From the NCBI GenBank assembly GCA_007123785.1, contig SLGL01000455.1, forward strand, positions 1-5,484: 5,484 bases of DNA. The letters run 5' to 3'. The notes under the pieces are model-generated. The model was not told the origin of the DNA, searched no databases, and saw only the letters and a list, made by a program, of their open reading frames with translations. Source of the stretch: Balneolaceae bacterium (GTDB taxonomy: Bacteria > Bacteroidota > Rhodothermia > Balneolales > Balneolaceae). Position 1 is the stretch's first letter. Every line of letters begins with the position of its first letter. This document shows positions 5,425-5,484 of this stretch, in pieces. The position numbers and the translations under genes were made by a program.

Positions 5425-5484
5425 AGCTTGTTTTCGAAGTTGCATAACGCTGCTGAAAAAAGATAAGCACGTGCAAAAATCACG

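Larger units (their letters stand above)
5203..5484. other. Right-end intergenic region made of repeats, no gene seen
   Basis: Nothing here reads as a protein gene. A minus-strand frame over 5161-5445 is open but spans the repeats and the sigma factor's tail codons, so it is a by-product of GC-rich palindromes. Just after the sigma stop, GTTCGAAA (5205-5212) and TTTCTAAC (5220-5227) form a weak 7-of-8 inverted repeat without a T tract, so no firm terminator is present. The rest holds a 7-nt tandem repeat and an inverted-repeat element, listed separately. From 5425 to the end I see only a GCACGTGC palindrome near 5469. Confidence 0.6.

Noticed and set aside
5161..5445. A 94-codon minus-strand frame over the right-end repeats
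   Set aside because: It is the reverse reading of the inverted-repeat element, the heptamer array and the sigma factor tail; open frames are common in such GC-rich palindromic DNA.
1..5484. CRISPR array, tRNA or rRNA gene
   Set aside because: No regularly spaced direct repeats of CRISPR length, and no tRNA cloverleaf landmarks or rRNA-like sequence were seen in the intergenic stretches.

Overview
The window looks like part of a chromosome from the Bacteroidota/Balneolota/Rhodothermota (FCB) side of the bacterial tree. Four things point there: the DnaX tail sequence, Shine-Dalgarno signals that are poor before ybaB and recR, a secreted M1-type metallopeptidase, and a FecI-like ECF sigma factor. 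Assignment to a genus is not possible from sequence reading alone; a Balneolaceae-like organism is my best guess.

Positions 1-1660 hold a conserved DNA replication and repair block on the + strand: the 3' end of dnaX (open at the left edge), ybaB/ebfC and recR, with gaps of 56 and 32 nt. This dnaX-ybaB-recR order is a classic bacterial operon. A GC-rich hairpin followed by a T tract at 1741-1775 probably ends this transcript. The same hairpin sequence recurs without a T tract near the right edge, so the terminator seems to be made from a dispersed repeat.

Positions about 1851-3809 encode a secreted gluzincin-type (M1 family) metallopeptidase with a signal peptide, a complete zinc site (HELVH plus a Glu 19 residues on) and a GGMEY exopeptidase-type motif. 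An ATG further upstream (1683) is open in the same frame, but that extension runs through the terminator hairpin, so a later start is more likely.

Positions 3810-4554 are mostly not recognisable as genes. The first part (3810-4130) holds palindromic, repeat-like sequence. It is followed by a good sigma70-type promoter (TTAACA, 16 nt, TATAAT at 4131-4158) and then a small unknown reading frame (4185-4522) that appears interrupted by a one-base deletion in a T run. An ECF sigma factor with an unusual hydrophobic C-terminal tail follows at 4555-5202.

The right end (5203-5484) has no gene. It holds a degenerate 7-nt tandem repeat and a 163-bp segment bounded by 12-bp perfect inverted repeats, which contains the second copy of the terminator hairpin. 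I found no tRNA, rRNA, CRISPR array or transposase. The most interesting leads are the repeat-derived terminator, the inverted-repeat element, the frameshifted small gene behind a strong promoter, and the tailed sigma factor with no anti-sigma gene in view.
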